From positions 1 to 41,931 of the forward strand of contig JAKSSD010000016.1 in the NCBI GenBank assembly GCA_024403275.1: a DNA stretch of 41,931 bases, read 5' to 3'. The position numbers and the translations under genes were made by a program. Positions 32,362 through 38,508 of this stretch are shown in pieces (position 1 is the first letter of the stretch; every line of letters starts with the position of its first letter). This DNA is from Lachnospiraceae bacterium (GTDB taxonomy: Bacteria; Bacillota; Clostridia; Lachnospirales; Lachnospiraceae). A model generated the notes under the pieces. The model was not told where the DNA came from. It made no database searches and saw only the letters and a program-made list of their open reading frames with translations.

Positions 32362-32546
32362 CATTCTAAATAGTTGACCAACGTCATAAACTTCTTATAT
32401 TGCTTCTTTGATAACTTCATATCAAAGGTAAATATATCATCGCATTTATTACAAATAAATGTATACTTGTTTGATACAAGAAACCAATAAAAGACATTTT
32501 TGACCATATTATCAGAAGTTTCTATGTAGTAGTTCTTTTTAAACAA
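32358..32546 (-). CDS. small protein with CxxC pair
   Basis: 62 residues. Contains FICNKCDDIFTFDMKLSKKQYKKF, a CxxC followed by a basic helix. AAGGTGAGG lies eight bases before the TTG at 32546; a GTG at 32555 overlaps that site, so I prefer the TTG. Directly downstream of the gene at 32562-32735. Confidence 0.58.
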   Translation of the reverse strand: MFKKNYYIETSDNMVKNVFYWFLVSNKYTFICNKCDDIFTFDMKLSKKQYKKFMTLVNYLEC

Positions 32547-32561
32547 TGGGATCACCTCACC

Positions 32562-32735
32562 TTAAATATAATCATTGGCTTTTAACAAGTCGTGAATAAT
32601 TTCATTAATCTTTGACATAGTTACAACATAACCATCGTCATTATTAACAACCTCAAAAGTAATGTGATAAAAGTTGCAAATATTAGATAATGCAATAATA
32701 AGATTAATATCATCATAATCAATATAATATTTCAT
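32562..32735 (-). CDS. small acidic protein
   Basis: 57 residues (MKYYIDYDDINLIIALSNIC...KINEIIHDLLKANDYI). Starts behind AAGGAG and is driven by the promoter at 32770-32815. Its stop overlaps the binding site of the next gene. The N-terminal YYIDYDD is acidic and aromatic. Unknown; small but well supported by signals. Confidence 0.6.
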   Translation of the reverse strand: MKYYIDYDDINLIIALSNICNFYHITFEVVNNDDGYVVTMSKINEIIHDLLKANDYI

Positions 32736-32769
32736 ATTTCAAAACTCCTTTTTATTTGATTGTAGCCAC

Positions 32770-32815
32770 ATTATAAGGGTATCAGATGAAAAATAATAGC
32801 TGACATATTGCACAA
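32770..32815 (-). promoter_or_regulatory. promoter with TTGTGCA element 40 bases upstream
   Basis: TATAAT at 32770-32775, followed by GTGGCTACAA. TTGTGCAATATGTCA begins at 32815, exactly 40 bases before the -10 box. The -35 region is poor, so an activator may be needed. Confidence 0.5.
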
Positions 32816-32831
32816 CGTTGACCAGGTTTCA

Positions 32832-32848
32832 TTATGCACATTGCACAA
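32832..32848. promoter_or_regulatory. TTGTGCAATGTGCATAA element
   Basis: A nearly symmetrical member of the TTGTGCA family (one arm has a change), upstream of the promoter at 32770-32815. Confidence 0.5.
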
Positions 32849-32899
32849 ATACCCTAAATTCGCGTTTAAATGCCATTTTCAGCCGTTCTGAGGTTTATG

Positions 32900-32928
32900 A
32901 GTATAATTTCATTGGTAAAGTTTTACAA
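32900..32928 (-). promoter_or_regulatory. predicted promoter
   Basis: TTGTAA at 32923-32928, 17-base spacer, TATACT at 32900-32905 on the minus strand, following the terminator at 32971-33000. Confidence 0.4.
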
Positions 32929-32944
32929 GCCGTTACACGCAAAA

Positions 32945-32958
32945 TTAGCATATGCTAA
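32945..32958. promoter_or_regulatory. TTAGC-ATAT-GCTAA palindrome
   Basis: A perfect 14 bp palindrome, third member of the GTTAGC dyad set. It lies between the terminator at 32971 and the promoter at 32900. Confidence 0.5.
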
Positions 32959-32970
32959 CTAAAACAAAAT

Positions 32971-33000
32971 AGTAAAACTGTCCACGAGTCGTGGACAGTT
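32971..33000 (-). terminator. terminator after the FtsK-like gene
   Basis: A 10 bp perfect stem (AACTGTCCAC / GTGGACAGTT) with loop GAGTC, followed on the minus strand by TTTTACTATTTTG. It is ten bases after the FtsK-like stop. Confidence 0.85.
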
Positions 33001-33009
33001 CACCAGCTG

Positions 33010-33765
33010 TTATAAAGTTGTTAAAAGTTCTCTTATTAATCTGTCGTCAACCTTGTTAATGGTGATATTTCTAATAGTATTAGTTAACATTAAACCTCTA
33101 CCGATTGTAAGAAGTTCACAACCACTTGAGCCGATTAAATTACGACTCGCCGTAGCATCTAATGTATGTAAACCAATAACAGTACCAAAATTATTTTTAA
33201 TATCTTTTAACAAATCTCTCTTACTGTTTTGTGTGCATACAATCAAAAAGACCTTGGCAGCTCTTCCAAGTTGTGCTATTTTTAATAACTTAGAATAGAA
33301 GTTCTTTTTGTTCTCACCTTGCAAGAGGTCAGCCACCTCATCAATAACAATAAATAAATTTTCGCCTTTATATGTCTTTATACCTTCTTGCATCATTCTA
33401 GCATATCTTGAATCCATTATGTCTAAGGCAATAGTTAATGCTTCATTAACTCCTAAATTATCATTAGCATAATATCGGCATGGGGCAATATTCTTATATT
33501 GGAATAGTTCAACCTTCTTTATATCAATAAAAATGTACTTACTATCACCACGCAAAAAAGAATAATATAGCAGAGTGTTTTCGGTTACTGACTTGCCACA
33601 GCCTGTTGAACCACAAATCAATAAATGGTTGGGATCACTTAGGTAAGAGTCTGCCCAATCTTGAACAACTGAGTCATATGACGGTTTATTGTAAACCATC
33701 ATAGAATGACTCAAAGTTCTAGACTTAGGATTAAATGGAATATATGTTGGTGTATGCTTAAACAT
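33010..33765 (-). CDS. solitary FtsK/SpoIIIE-like motor ATPase
   Basis: 251 residues. Walker A GSTGCGKS at about 52-59, the DIKKVEL segment after strand 2, Walker B LFIVIDEVADLL at about 137-148, and the later KVFLIVCTQ and GLHTLDATASRNLIG segments, all in the FtsK motor order. There is no N-terminal membrane domain and no C-terminal gamma domain, so this is only a RecA-like motor. SpoIIIE/FtsK-like motors are known from plasmids, conjugative elements and some phages. It is separate from TerL, so it is unlikely to be the packaging motor; DNA entry, segregation or transfer are possible. ATG at 33765 has GGTGAGG nine bases upstream; ATG at 33771 is an alternative. Confidence 0.85.
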   Translation of the reverse strand: MFKHTPTYIPFNPKSRTLSHSMMVYNKPSYDSVVQDWADSYLSDPNHLLICGSTGCGKSVTENTLLYYSFLRGDSKYIFIDIKKVELFQYKNIAPCRYYANDNLGVNEALTIALDIMDSRYARMMQEGIKTYKGENLFIVIDEVADLLQGENKKNFYSKLLKIAQLGRAAKVFLIVCTQNSKRDLLKDIKNNFGTVIGLHTLDATASRNLIGSSGCELLTIGRGLMLTNTIRNITINKVDDRLIRELLTTL

Positions 33766-34213
33766 TCTCATCTGCCTCACCTTCAAAAGTTTCTCTTAAT
33801 AATGACTCGAGTTCTGTCGGCAGAGATAAATAATCAATATTTGTCCAAAGTGATTCAATGAAACCATCATCAACGTAATCATAAAGATATTCGCCCAAAT
33901 CGTATTTACTGATACTTATTAAATTACCATAGCCGTTGAATGAAAAATAATAATTGTTAGGGTTGAATTCTTCTCTAGGCAATCCCTTTGACTCGTCAAA
34001 AAATGGGTTATAGCTATAACCATAATAAGCACGTTCTATTGCTTCAAGTGGTGACCAGTTAGTGAATAATTCCTCAAACTCATCCATCAAATAAGGCATT
34101 GAATCGCCTAAATAACCATTGTATGAATTCAACTCACTACAAATACTGTAAAGTGTATCAGCTGAGTCAATGTTCTCGAAATAGTTATAAATGTTGTCGT
34201 AATTGTTTTTCAT
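33758..34213 (-). CDS. acidic, aromatic hypothetical protein
   Basis: 151 residues, strongly acidic and rich in Tyr, Phe and Asn (NPNNYYFSFNGYGNLISISKYDLGEYLYDYVDD). The FxNGYGNLxS block with an acidic helix after it resembles small proteins I recall from gut phages and plasmids, without known function. The charge suggests a DNA mimic, for example against restriction, but I see no ArdA or Ocr motif, so this is only an idea. It overlaps the FtsK-like gene. Confidence 0.63.
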   Translation of the reverse strand: MKNNYDNIYNYFENIDSADTLYSICSELNSYNGYLGDSMPYLMDEFEELFTNWSPLEAIERAYYGYSYNPFFDESKGLPREEFNPNNYYFSFNGYGNLISISKYDLGEYLYDYVDDGFIESLWTNIDYLSLPTELESLLRETFEGEADENV

Positions 34214-34232
34214 AATTGTTTACCATCCTTTA

Positions 34233-34466
34233 TTATTTATTAATGCAAATTGCATTTCTATTAAAATATGTGAGAGAATAATCATTTAAGAATTCCACCA
34301 CATTATTTAACTGAGTATAACTAACACAAATGAAAATAGCACATCTATCAAAATATGCATCATAACAATCAACCTCTTCTGCTTCAGTTTCTAAATCAAA
34401 ATAACCAAGCATATTAGTTTTAACAATATAGCAACAGTCAGAAGTATCATAAATAATCTTGTACAT
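34233..34466 (-). CDS. small hypothetical protein
   Basis: 77 residues (MYKIIYDTSDCCYIVKTNMLGYFDLETEAEEVDCYDAYFDRCAIFICVSYTQLNNVVEFLNDYS), with five cysteines and an acidic centre. First gene after the promoter at 34504-34549 and first of the FtsK-like operon; the start follows GGGAG. Unknown. Confidence 0.6.
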   Translation of the reverse strand: MYKIIYDTSDCCYIVKTNMLGYFDLETEAEEVDCYDAYFDRCAIFICVSYTQLNNVVEFLNDYSLTYFNRNAICINK

Positions 34467-34503
34467 AGTTTTTTAACTCCCTTCGGTTTAAGTTTGTACC
34501 CAA

Positions 34504-34549
34504 ATTATAAGGCTATTGCATCAGGTACACAACTATACAATATGCACAA
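34504..34549 (-). promoter_or_regulatory. promoter of FtsK-like operon with TTGTGCA element
   Basis: TTGTGT at 34527-34532, 17-base spacer, TATAAT at 34504-34509, then TTGGGTACAAA. The element TTGTGCATATTGTATAG starts at 34549, 40 bases before the -10 box, as at two other promoters. Confidence 0.6.
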
Positions 34550-34715
34550 AAAATGATCCCTTTAGTTGTGCATTTTGCATTTGTCTATTATTCTAGTATA
34601 CTAGTATACAAGATACCTCTGCGAAGGGTTTATCTAGCATATTACTATACTAGTATGGAAGTTGTGATCCCTAAAAATGACCATCTATTATACACCTAAA
34701 GACCAGCTATGTATA

Positions 34716-34732
34716 TTGTGCAATATGCACAA
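34716..34732. promoter_or_regulatory. TTGTGCA-N3-TGCACAA palindrome
   Basis: Perfect 7 bp arms with a 3-base centre, upstream of the plus-strand promoter at 34789. A closely related site with 8 bp arms is at 39288-39304. Confidence 0.65.
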
Positions 34733-34748
34733 AAATCCAGGTTGAAAT

Positions 34749-34794
34749 TTGTGCAATTTGTCAATAGACAACCAGCTTTTAGGTGTGGTATAAT
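34749..34794 (+). promoter_or_regulatory. plus-strand promoter with TTGTGCA element
   Basis: TAGACA at 34765-34770, 18-base spacer, TATAAT at 34789-34794. TTGTGCAATTTGTCAA begins at 34749, 40 bases before the -10 box. It is the only well-formed plus-strand promoter I see. Confidence 0.65.
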
Positions 34795-34815
34795 ATAAGG
34801 TTAGGGGTGACCTCG

Positions 34816-34831
34816 GTTAGCCTAGGCTAAC
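34816..34831. promoter_or_regulatory. GTTAGCCTAGGCTAAC palindrome
   Basis: A perfect 16 bp palindrome located 21 bases after the -10 box of the plus-strand promoter. Related to the dyads at 30947-30962 and 32945-32958. It may be an operator, or a hairpin at the 5' end of the RNA. Confidence 0.6.
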
Positions 34832-35147
34832 TCGCCGTTTCATTTTTCGGTTTTTCAACCTAAAATTTCACCTAAAATTGCATAGAGTCAGTTTTAAAAA
34901 TCAGAATTTAGGATCAGAAAAATCTGTGCTGCCAAAGAAAAATCCAAAATAAAATCTCAGAAAAAGCAAAAGTAAAAGTTTTAAAAATCAGAAGAAAACA
35001 TTTTAAAAATCGAAATAAGATTTTAAAATATTCAGAATGTTTTCAAAACATCTACTGAAATTTCTGATAAATTTTCTGCTGAATATTTGACAGAAAACTC
35101 TGTAAAAGTATAGAAATTACCGATAAAAGGTAAAAATTATTTCATTC

Positions 35148-35179
35148 AAAAAGCCACCAGATTTCTCTGATGGCTTTTT
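35148..35179. terminator. bidirectional terminator
   Basis: AAAAAGCCA pairs with TGGCTTTTT, then after one mismatch CAG with CTG, with a 6-base loop. It has T-runs on both strands (TTTTTGATTT on plus; TTTTTGAATG and a later T-run on minus), so it can end both the plus-strand RNA and the terS transcript. Confidence 0.8.
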
Positions 35180-35199
35180 GATTTAGGAGGAAACAATTT

Positions 35200-35271
35200 A
35201 TGAAAAGTAAAATGTCCGATTTATTTTGGGTTTCCGTGGCACTCTCGCTACAGTTACCCCCCCCGTCTTAA
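35200..35271 (+). CDS. 23-codon plus-strand frame with perfect ribosome site
   Basis: Starts MKSKMSDLFWVSVALSLQ and ends in a proline run encoded by the C-tract. AGGAGG lies nine bases upstream, as strong as any site here. It follows the terminator at 35148-35179, so transcription would need readthrough. A short, partly hydrophobic peptide could be a leader peptide or an incidental frame. The C-tract makes its end sensitive to slippage. Confidence 0.35.
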   Translation: MKSKMSDLFWVSVALSLQLPPPS

Positions 35272-35283
35272 AATTCCATAGAT

Positions 35284-35449
35284 CCTAGAGAAGATGGGGT
35301 ATCTCTAGGGGAGATAAATTTTAATGTAACTAGTCATTCAACATATCGCTTGTTACTTCCTGTGAATGTGGTGTCACCTTATTGTGTTAAGAATGACTAG
35401 TCGAAGTTTTGGCATTTTGTATCAAATTAGATGTGTAACGTTCACATCT
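35284..35449. repeat. set of inverted repeats downstream of terS
   Basis: CCTAGAGA/TCTCTAGG (35284-35309, 10-base loop); ACTAGTCATTC at 35329-35339 paired with GAATGACTAGT at 35391-35401, with 51 bases between; and AGATGTG-TAACGTT-CACATCT at 35429-35449. None has a T-run on the minus strand. They might form a site for packaging initiation or recombination, or a structured 3' end. Confidence 0.5.
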
Positions 35450-35458
35450 GTTATTATA

Positions 35459-35998
35459 TTACTCTTCTTCATCGTTAATGTCAATAGTATTTTCCAAATA
35501 TTTTGATTTTAGTTCTGCATCTGATTGTTCAATAACAGTTGGCTGCTTACCTTCTACCAAGAGTTCATTCTTATCTGAATAGTTATGATGATTTTTAAGC
35601 AAGAAGATATTACCTAAAGGATTGCTACCACCAGATTGAATTGCTAAGTTCAACTGTAGTTCCATAATGGAATACATCTGATTAAGTAAGTCTTTAGCAT
35701 TAGGATCAGTTCTAAGGTCACCCGTCATATGCTTAATTAAAGTATCTCTATTAACTCCAAGAGTACAAGCCAAGCCTACTACATTAGGTTTAATATCAGC
35801 CTTAGAACATTCCTCTAAGTAGAACTGACAACCTTGTGCAATAGTGTCGTAATCTGTGAAGTCAGAATAATTAGCCTGTGCGTATGAAAGTAAGTTCATT
35901 TCGTGTTGAAGAAACTTTGAGTTCTCACCTTCGAAGTCTTTTATCGCCCACCCTGTAACAGATTTCTTTAGTGGGTTCTTTGGTCTGCCTTGTGTCAT
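35459..35998 (-). CDS. small terminase subunit-like protein (GP3/TerS-like)
   Basis: 179 residues. The N-terminus MTQGRPKNPLKK is basic, followed by a helix-rich centre with PNVVGLACTLGVNRDTLIKHM (a helix-turn-helix-like motif) and the conserved block GNIFLLKNHHNYSDKNELLVEG, then an acidic tail ending INDEEE. The (I/F)xLKNxxxYxDKxE block is typical of small terminases of the P22 gp3 type. It is about 8.6 kb from terL, with the opposite end of the early region as neighbour, which is uncommon. A replication or transcription role for a TerS-fold protein is the alternative. Confidence 0.7.
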   Translation of the reverse strand: MTQGRPKNPLKKSVTGWAIKDFEGENSKFLQHEMNLLSYAQANYSDFTDYDTIAQGCQFYLEECSKADIKPNVVGLACTLGVNRDTLIKHMTGDLRTDPNAKDLLNQMYSIMELQLNLAIQSGGSNPLGNIFLLKNHHNYSDKNELLVEGKQPTVIEQSDAELKSKYLENTIDINDEEE

Positions 35999-36168
35999 TC
36001 AGTTACTCCCCCGTCAATAAATTCTCTAACCTCATAAGTAATCATATCTTCTTCAAGAGGTCGCATTTGAATGTGAATATCAACACCTTTTGCATACTCA
36101 ACATTATCTAAAATGTGCATAACTCTGTTTGTAATACTCATAATTCTATTAGGTGGTATCTTACCCAT
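35995..36168 (-). CDS. small hypothetical protein ending in the G-tract motif
   Basis: 57 residues (MGKIPPNRIMSITNRVMHILD...EFIDGGVTE). Starts behind GGGGGGGGGAG and its last five codons are the same G-tract motif that supplies the ribosome site of terS. ATGA overlap with terS. Unknown. Confidence 0.6.
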   Translation of the reverse strand: MGKIPPNRIMSITNRVMHILDNVEYAKGVDIHIQMRPLEEDMITYEVREFIDGGVTE

Positions 36169-36204
36169 TTAGTTACTCCCCCCCCCTTATTAATTCGTTC
36201 TCTA

Positions 36205-36423
36205 TTATTTGCATCTGATTGTCACTACAACCTTTCCTTCTTCATACTCTATCCAAAGTCTATCATCTAGTTCTTTATAAATTTCACACTCCAATAACCA
36301 AAAAGGAATGTGGTTCAAATCTCCTGTATACTCTGGATATTCCTTATTATTATCCATAAACCATATTTTAAATGTAAGTTCATTAAAAACGTCAAAATAT
36401 CTAACAAATTCTAATACTGTCAT
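36205..36423 (-). CDS. small acidic hypothetical protein
   Basis: 72 residues (MTVLEFVRYFDVFNELTFKIWFMDNNKEY...). Beta-rich with several aromatic residues and a conserved-looking end EEGKVVVTIRCK. The start follows the GGGGGAGTAACTAA motif. Small proteins beginning TVxEFxRxFD occur in early regions of Bacillota phages without known role. Confidence 0.62.
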   Translation of the reverse strand: MTVLEFVRYFDVFNELTFKIWFMDNNKEYPEYTGDLNHIPFWLLECEIYKELDDRLWIEYEEGKVVVTIRCK

Positions 36424-36427
36424 TTAG

Positions 36428-36631
36428 TTACTCCCCCGTCAATTTTTCTTCTGTATTATCTAACGCACCTATTATTTTTTCTTCTGCATCATCTAATGCA
36501 CCTATTACGCATCTACTGTGTAAATCCTCTAGTTTAAGAATATCATAATAAGGGATTTTATATTTGTTCATAATCTCAACAAGGTACTTTGCCCAGTTCT
36601 CACTAGCTTTTTCAAATCTTTTATTCCCCAT
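36428..36631 (-). CDS. small protein with C-terminal tandem repeat
   Basis: 67 residues. The end carries VIGALDDAEEK followed by IIGALDNTEEK, an 11-residue unit present twice, so the gene contains a recent-looking in-frame duplication. The stop is within the G-tract motif. Helical and charged. Unknown. Confidence 0.6.
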   Translation of the reverse strand: MGNKRFEKASENWAKYLVEIMNKYKIPYYDILKLEDLHSRCVIGALDDAEEKIIGALDNTEEKLTGE

Positions 36632-37331
36632 TGTTCTTCTCTCCTGTAATCAATTCACTATAAGGTAATGTTTCAATCCACAAACAAAACTCTTTCCAAC
36701 AATCTAATTTGTGGTTCTTTCTTCGCTTATACATATTTCTCAATACTTGGTAGTTCAACTTAACTGTTCTTCTCTGATGATATGAGTTTGGAAGTAACTG
36801 TATCATCTGCCACCAATACTTCTTATCCTTAGTTTCAAGAAATAACTCTCTGTTTCTATTGAGAATGTTAATTGTATTCTCTAGCAATCTCATACCAAAA
36901 TGGTCTAAGTGTTCGTGTGAAAAATCATCTACAGTAAATTCCTTAGTATGAATTTTATGCATGGTACTACAACTGTTAGTCTCAATATAGTTCTCTAGGA
37001 TTGCATCATCGTCATAGTCGTAATCATTCTCTTCATCTAGGAAATTTCTACCTGTGCGATATGTCTTGAACTCCTTCCAAAAGTACAATGGTGCTTCAAT
37101 ATCCAAATAAACATCTAAGTATCTGATAGCTTTTCCGTGGTCGTCACCTGCATTAGCAAGTTTACTCATTAGTGCTAAGTCATTATCACCTACTACAAAT
37201 ACCTTATTGCCATATGCTCTGGCTTCTGTACCCCACGCACTATCACTCTTATCCCAACTGTTCATTGGATTTCTAGCACCACGAATAGCAGGTGCATAGC
37301 CTACTACTTCTACATTCTCAATTTTAATCAT
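36621..37331 (-). CDS. ThyX-like (flavin-dependent thymidylate synthase fold) protein, degenerate
   Basis: 236 residues. Similar to a phage group I associate with a ThyX-like fold: IRGARNPMNSWDKSDS at the N-terminus, APLYFWKEFKTYR in the place of the substrate-binding REWxRHR helix, NSCSTMHKIHTKEF, and the C-terminal LPNSYHQRRTVKLNYQVLRNMYKRRKNHKLDCWKEFCLWIETLPY. The canonical RHRxxSxNxxSxR motif is absent, and an acidic insertion (FLDEENDYDYDDDAILENY) separates the TYR and NSCS parts. It may be a nucleotide-related enzyme of altered specificity or a non-catalytic relative. The family link is from memory. Confidence 0.6.
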   Translation of the reverse strand: MIKIENVEVVGYAPAIRGARNPMNSWDKSDSAWGTEARAYGNKVFVVGDNDLALMSKLANAGDDHGKAIRYLDVYLDIEAPLYFWKEFKTYRTGRNFLDEENDYDYDDDAILENYIETNSCSTMHKIHTKEFTVDDFSHEHLDHFGMRLLENTINILNRNRELFLETKDKKYWWQMIQLLPNSYHQRRTVKLNYQVLRNMYKRRKNHKLDCWKEFCLWIETLPYSELITGEKNNGE

Positions 37332-37620
37332 TAACTTCTCTCGCTTCCTTAATGTATCTATTCATATGTGCATTTATAAATGAACCAGATGCTTTTATTT
37401 CGTGTTCACTTATAGGAATACAATGTGAAATATCCTCACAAGCACTACGCAAAGCCTTCTCAAATATCTTACATCTATATCCTTCATCATTATTAAACCT
37501 ATATTCCTCTACATTACAATGCTCACAGTATTCATAATTACTGTCAATATAAGGTGTATAACAATAATGATAGATTAGATTACATTCTTCACAATTATTA
37601 CACCAACTTGGATTGCTCAT
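37324..37620 (-). CDS. cysteine-rich hypothetical protein
   Basis: 98 residues. CNNCEECN and YCEHCNVEEY give four or more cysteines, typical of a small zinc-binding protein; the remainder is helical. Start has a GGGGGGG run upstream. Tightly coupled to the ThyX-like gene. Confidence 0.62.
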   Translation of the reverse strand: MSNPSWCNNCEECNLIYHYCYTPYIDSNYEYCEHCNVEEYRFNNDEGYRCKIFEKALRSACEDISHCIPISEHEIKASGSFINAHMNRYIKEAREVND

Positions 37621-37624
37621 TTAG

Positions 37625-37810
37625 TTACCCCCCCTTAATTTTTCTAAGTTCCAAATTCTTAATTCTGTCATACATAAAGAAACAATGACCACATAGGTCG
37701 TAGACAAAATCATCTGGGTATCTGTCTGGAACAGGTGACTTATACACTAGTGTGTAGTGGTTTTCCTCAATAATCTTACCACATACATCGCACTTAACAC
37801 ATTTACTCAT
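37625..37810 (-). CDS. small double-CxxC protein
   Basis: 61 residues. CVKCDVCGK and CGHCFF make a four-cysteine zinc-ribbon-like fold. ATG at 37810 follows GAGG; the longer frame start is unsupported. Possibly nucleic-acid binding. Confidence 0.65.
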   Translation of the reverse strand: MSKCVKCDVCGKIIEENHYTLVYKSPVPDRYPDDFVYDLCGHCFFMYDRIKNLELRKIKGG

Positions 37811-37817
37811 AAGCACC

Positions 37818-37964
37818 TCACTCCATATCACTCTGTACATCATCGTAATAGCAATCGTATAAATCTCTAGTAGCTATACCAATGTAGTAGTCAACATTAA
37901 TACCATTGTATCGCATCTTCTGTAATGCTAGTTCATATACTTCTTCGTTTGTAGGTCTAGTCAT
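37818..37964 (-). CDS. small hypothetical protein
   Basis: 48 residues (MTRPTNEEVYELALQKMRYNGI...YYDDVQSDME). Starts behind GGAG and ends overlapping the next ribosome site. Acidic, helical. Unknown. Confidence 0.58.
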   Translation of the reverse strand: MTRPTNEEVYELALQKMRYNGINVDYYIGIATRDLYDCYYDDVQSDME

Positions 37965-37966
37965 AA

Positions 37967-38158
37967 TCACTTCTCCAATCTCTTCATTAATTGTACACTA
38001 TCTGTTAGCAAAAGTCTAGCTTCTCTATATCTTCCTCTATTGAGATAGTTAATAACTTCCTCTAGTTCCATTTCAATCTGTTCAACTGTTTCTCTCTCAA
38101 TACCTTCTGTATTAGGATATTCAATTAAATACTTTAGCATTTCCTTACTGTACTTCAT
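37967..38158 (-). CDS. small helical protein
   Basis: 63 residues (MKYSKEMLKYLIEYPNTEGIERETVEQIEMELEEVINYL). ATG at 38158 has GGAG six bases upstream; an in-frame ATG at 38170 is possible. Charged helix, coiled-coil-like. Unknown. Confidence 0.58.
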   Translation of the reverse strand: MKYSKEMLKYLIEYPNTEGIERETVEQIEMELEEVINYLNRGRYREARLLLTDSVQLMKRLEK

Positions 38159-38501
38159 AACTTGCTCCATTTCTTACAATCTGAACTCTTGCTCTGTAAT
38201 CGTATTCCATTCTAGCAGGATTGTAATTCTTATTTAGTTCCATATTTTCAATAATAGGAGTAATAAATTCTCTAGCTAATTCCTTGATAGCATATTCTTC
38301 TGCACCTTTCATATAAATCATTTCTCTAGGAACAACAACTCTAGCACAATATTCTGCGATAGGCTTATTAACAACCTCTAATTTAAGAAAGTTTCCATCT
38401 TCTTCAACAACTACTGTACCACAGTATTCACAAATGTACTTATCCCAACCGATAGATTTGAATGATGCACTAGCACAATTAGGACATTCAATTTTTCTCA
38501 T
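38145..38501 (-). CDS. zinc-ribbon protein
   Basis: 118 residues. The N-terminus MRKIECPNCASASFKSIGWDKYICEYCGTVV is a clear CxxC...CxxC zinc ribbon, common in early phage proteins and in transcription factors. The remainder is alpha-beta. ATG at 38501 follows AAAGGAG; the longer frame start at 38540 is not supported. Confidence 0.68.
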   Translation of the reverse strand: MRKIECPNCASASFKSIGWDKYICEYCGTVVVEEDGNFLKLEVVNKPIAEYCARVVVPREMIYMKGAEEYAIKELAREFITPIIENMELNKNYNPARMEYDYRARVQIVRNGASYEVQ

Positions 38502-38508
38502 TAAGTTT

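Larger units (their letters stand above)
34801..35179 (+). ncRNA. candidate plus-strand non-coding RNA, about 380 nt
   Basis: Bounded by the promoter at 34749-34794 and the bidirectional terminator at 35148-35179. No frame with a ribosome site is present. The plus strand is A-rich here, opposite to the gene-bearing regions, as expected if this strand is transcribed. The 5' end carries the GTTAGC palindrome; the middle holds TTTTAAAAATC three times, each followed by AGAA or GAA, and many CAGAAA motifs, including small hairpins such as CAGA-AAAA-TCTG. Repeated motifs hint at multiple identical binding sites. Confidence 0.5.
34467..35458. other. 1 kb largely non-coding region, divergent control region
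   Basis: On the minus side it holds the promoter for the FtsK-like operon (34504-34549). On the plus side it holds a promoter (34749-34794), a GTTAGC palindrome (34816-34831), a probable RNA (34801-35179) with terminator, a 23-codon frame (35200-35271), and inverted repeats up to 35449. Several CTAGTATACTAG-type palindromes occur at about 34591-34655. Confidence 0.6.

Noticed and set aside
33758-34213. ArdA-type antirestriction protein
   Set aside because: Acidic composition fits, but I cannot find the ArdA motif; left as unknown.
35284-35449. attP site
   Set aside because: No integrase or excisionase is visible anywhere in the window.
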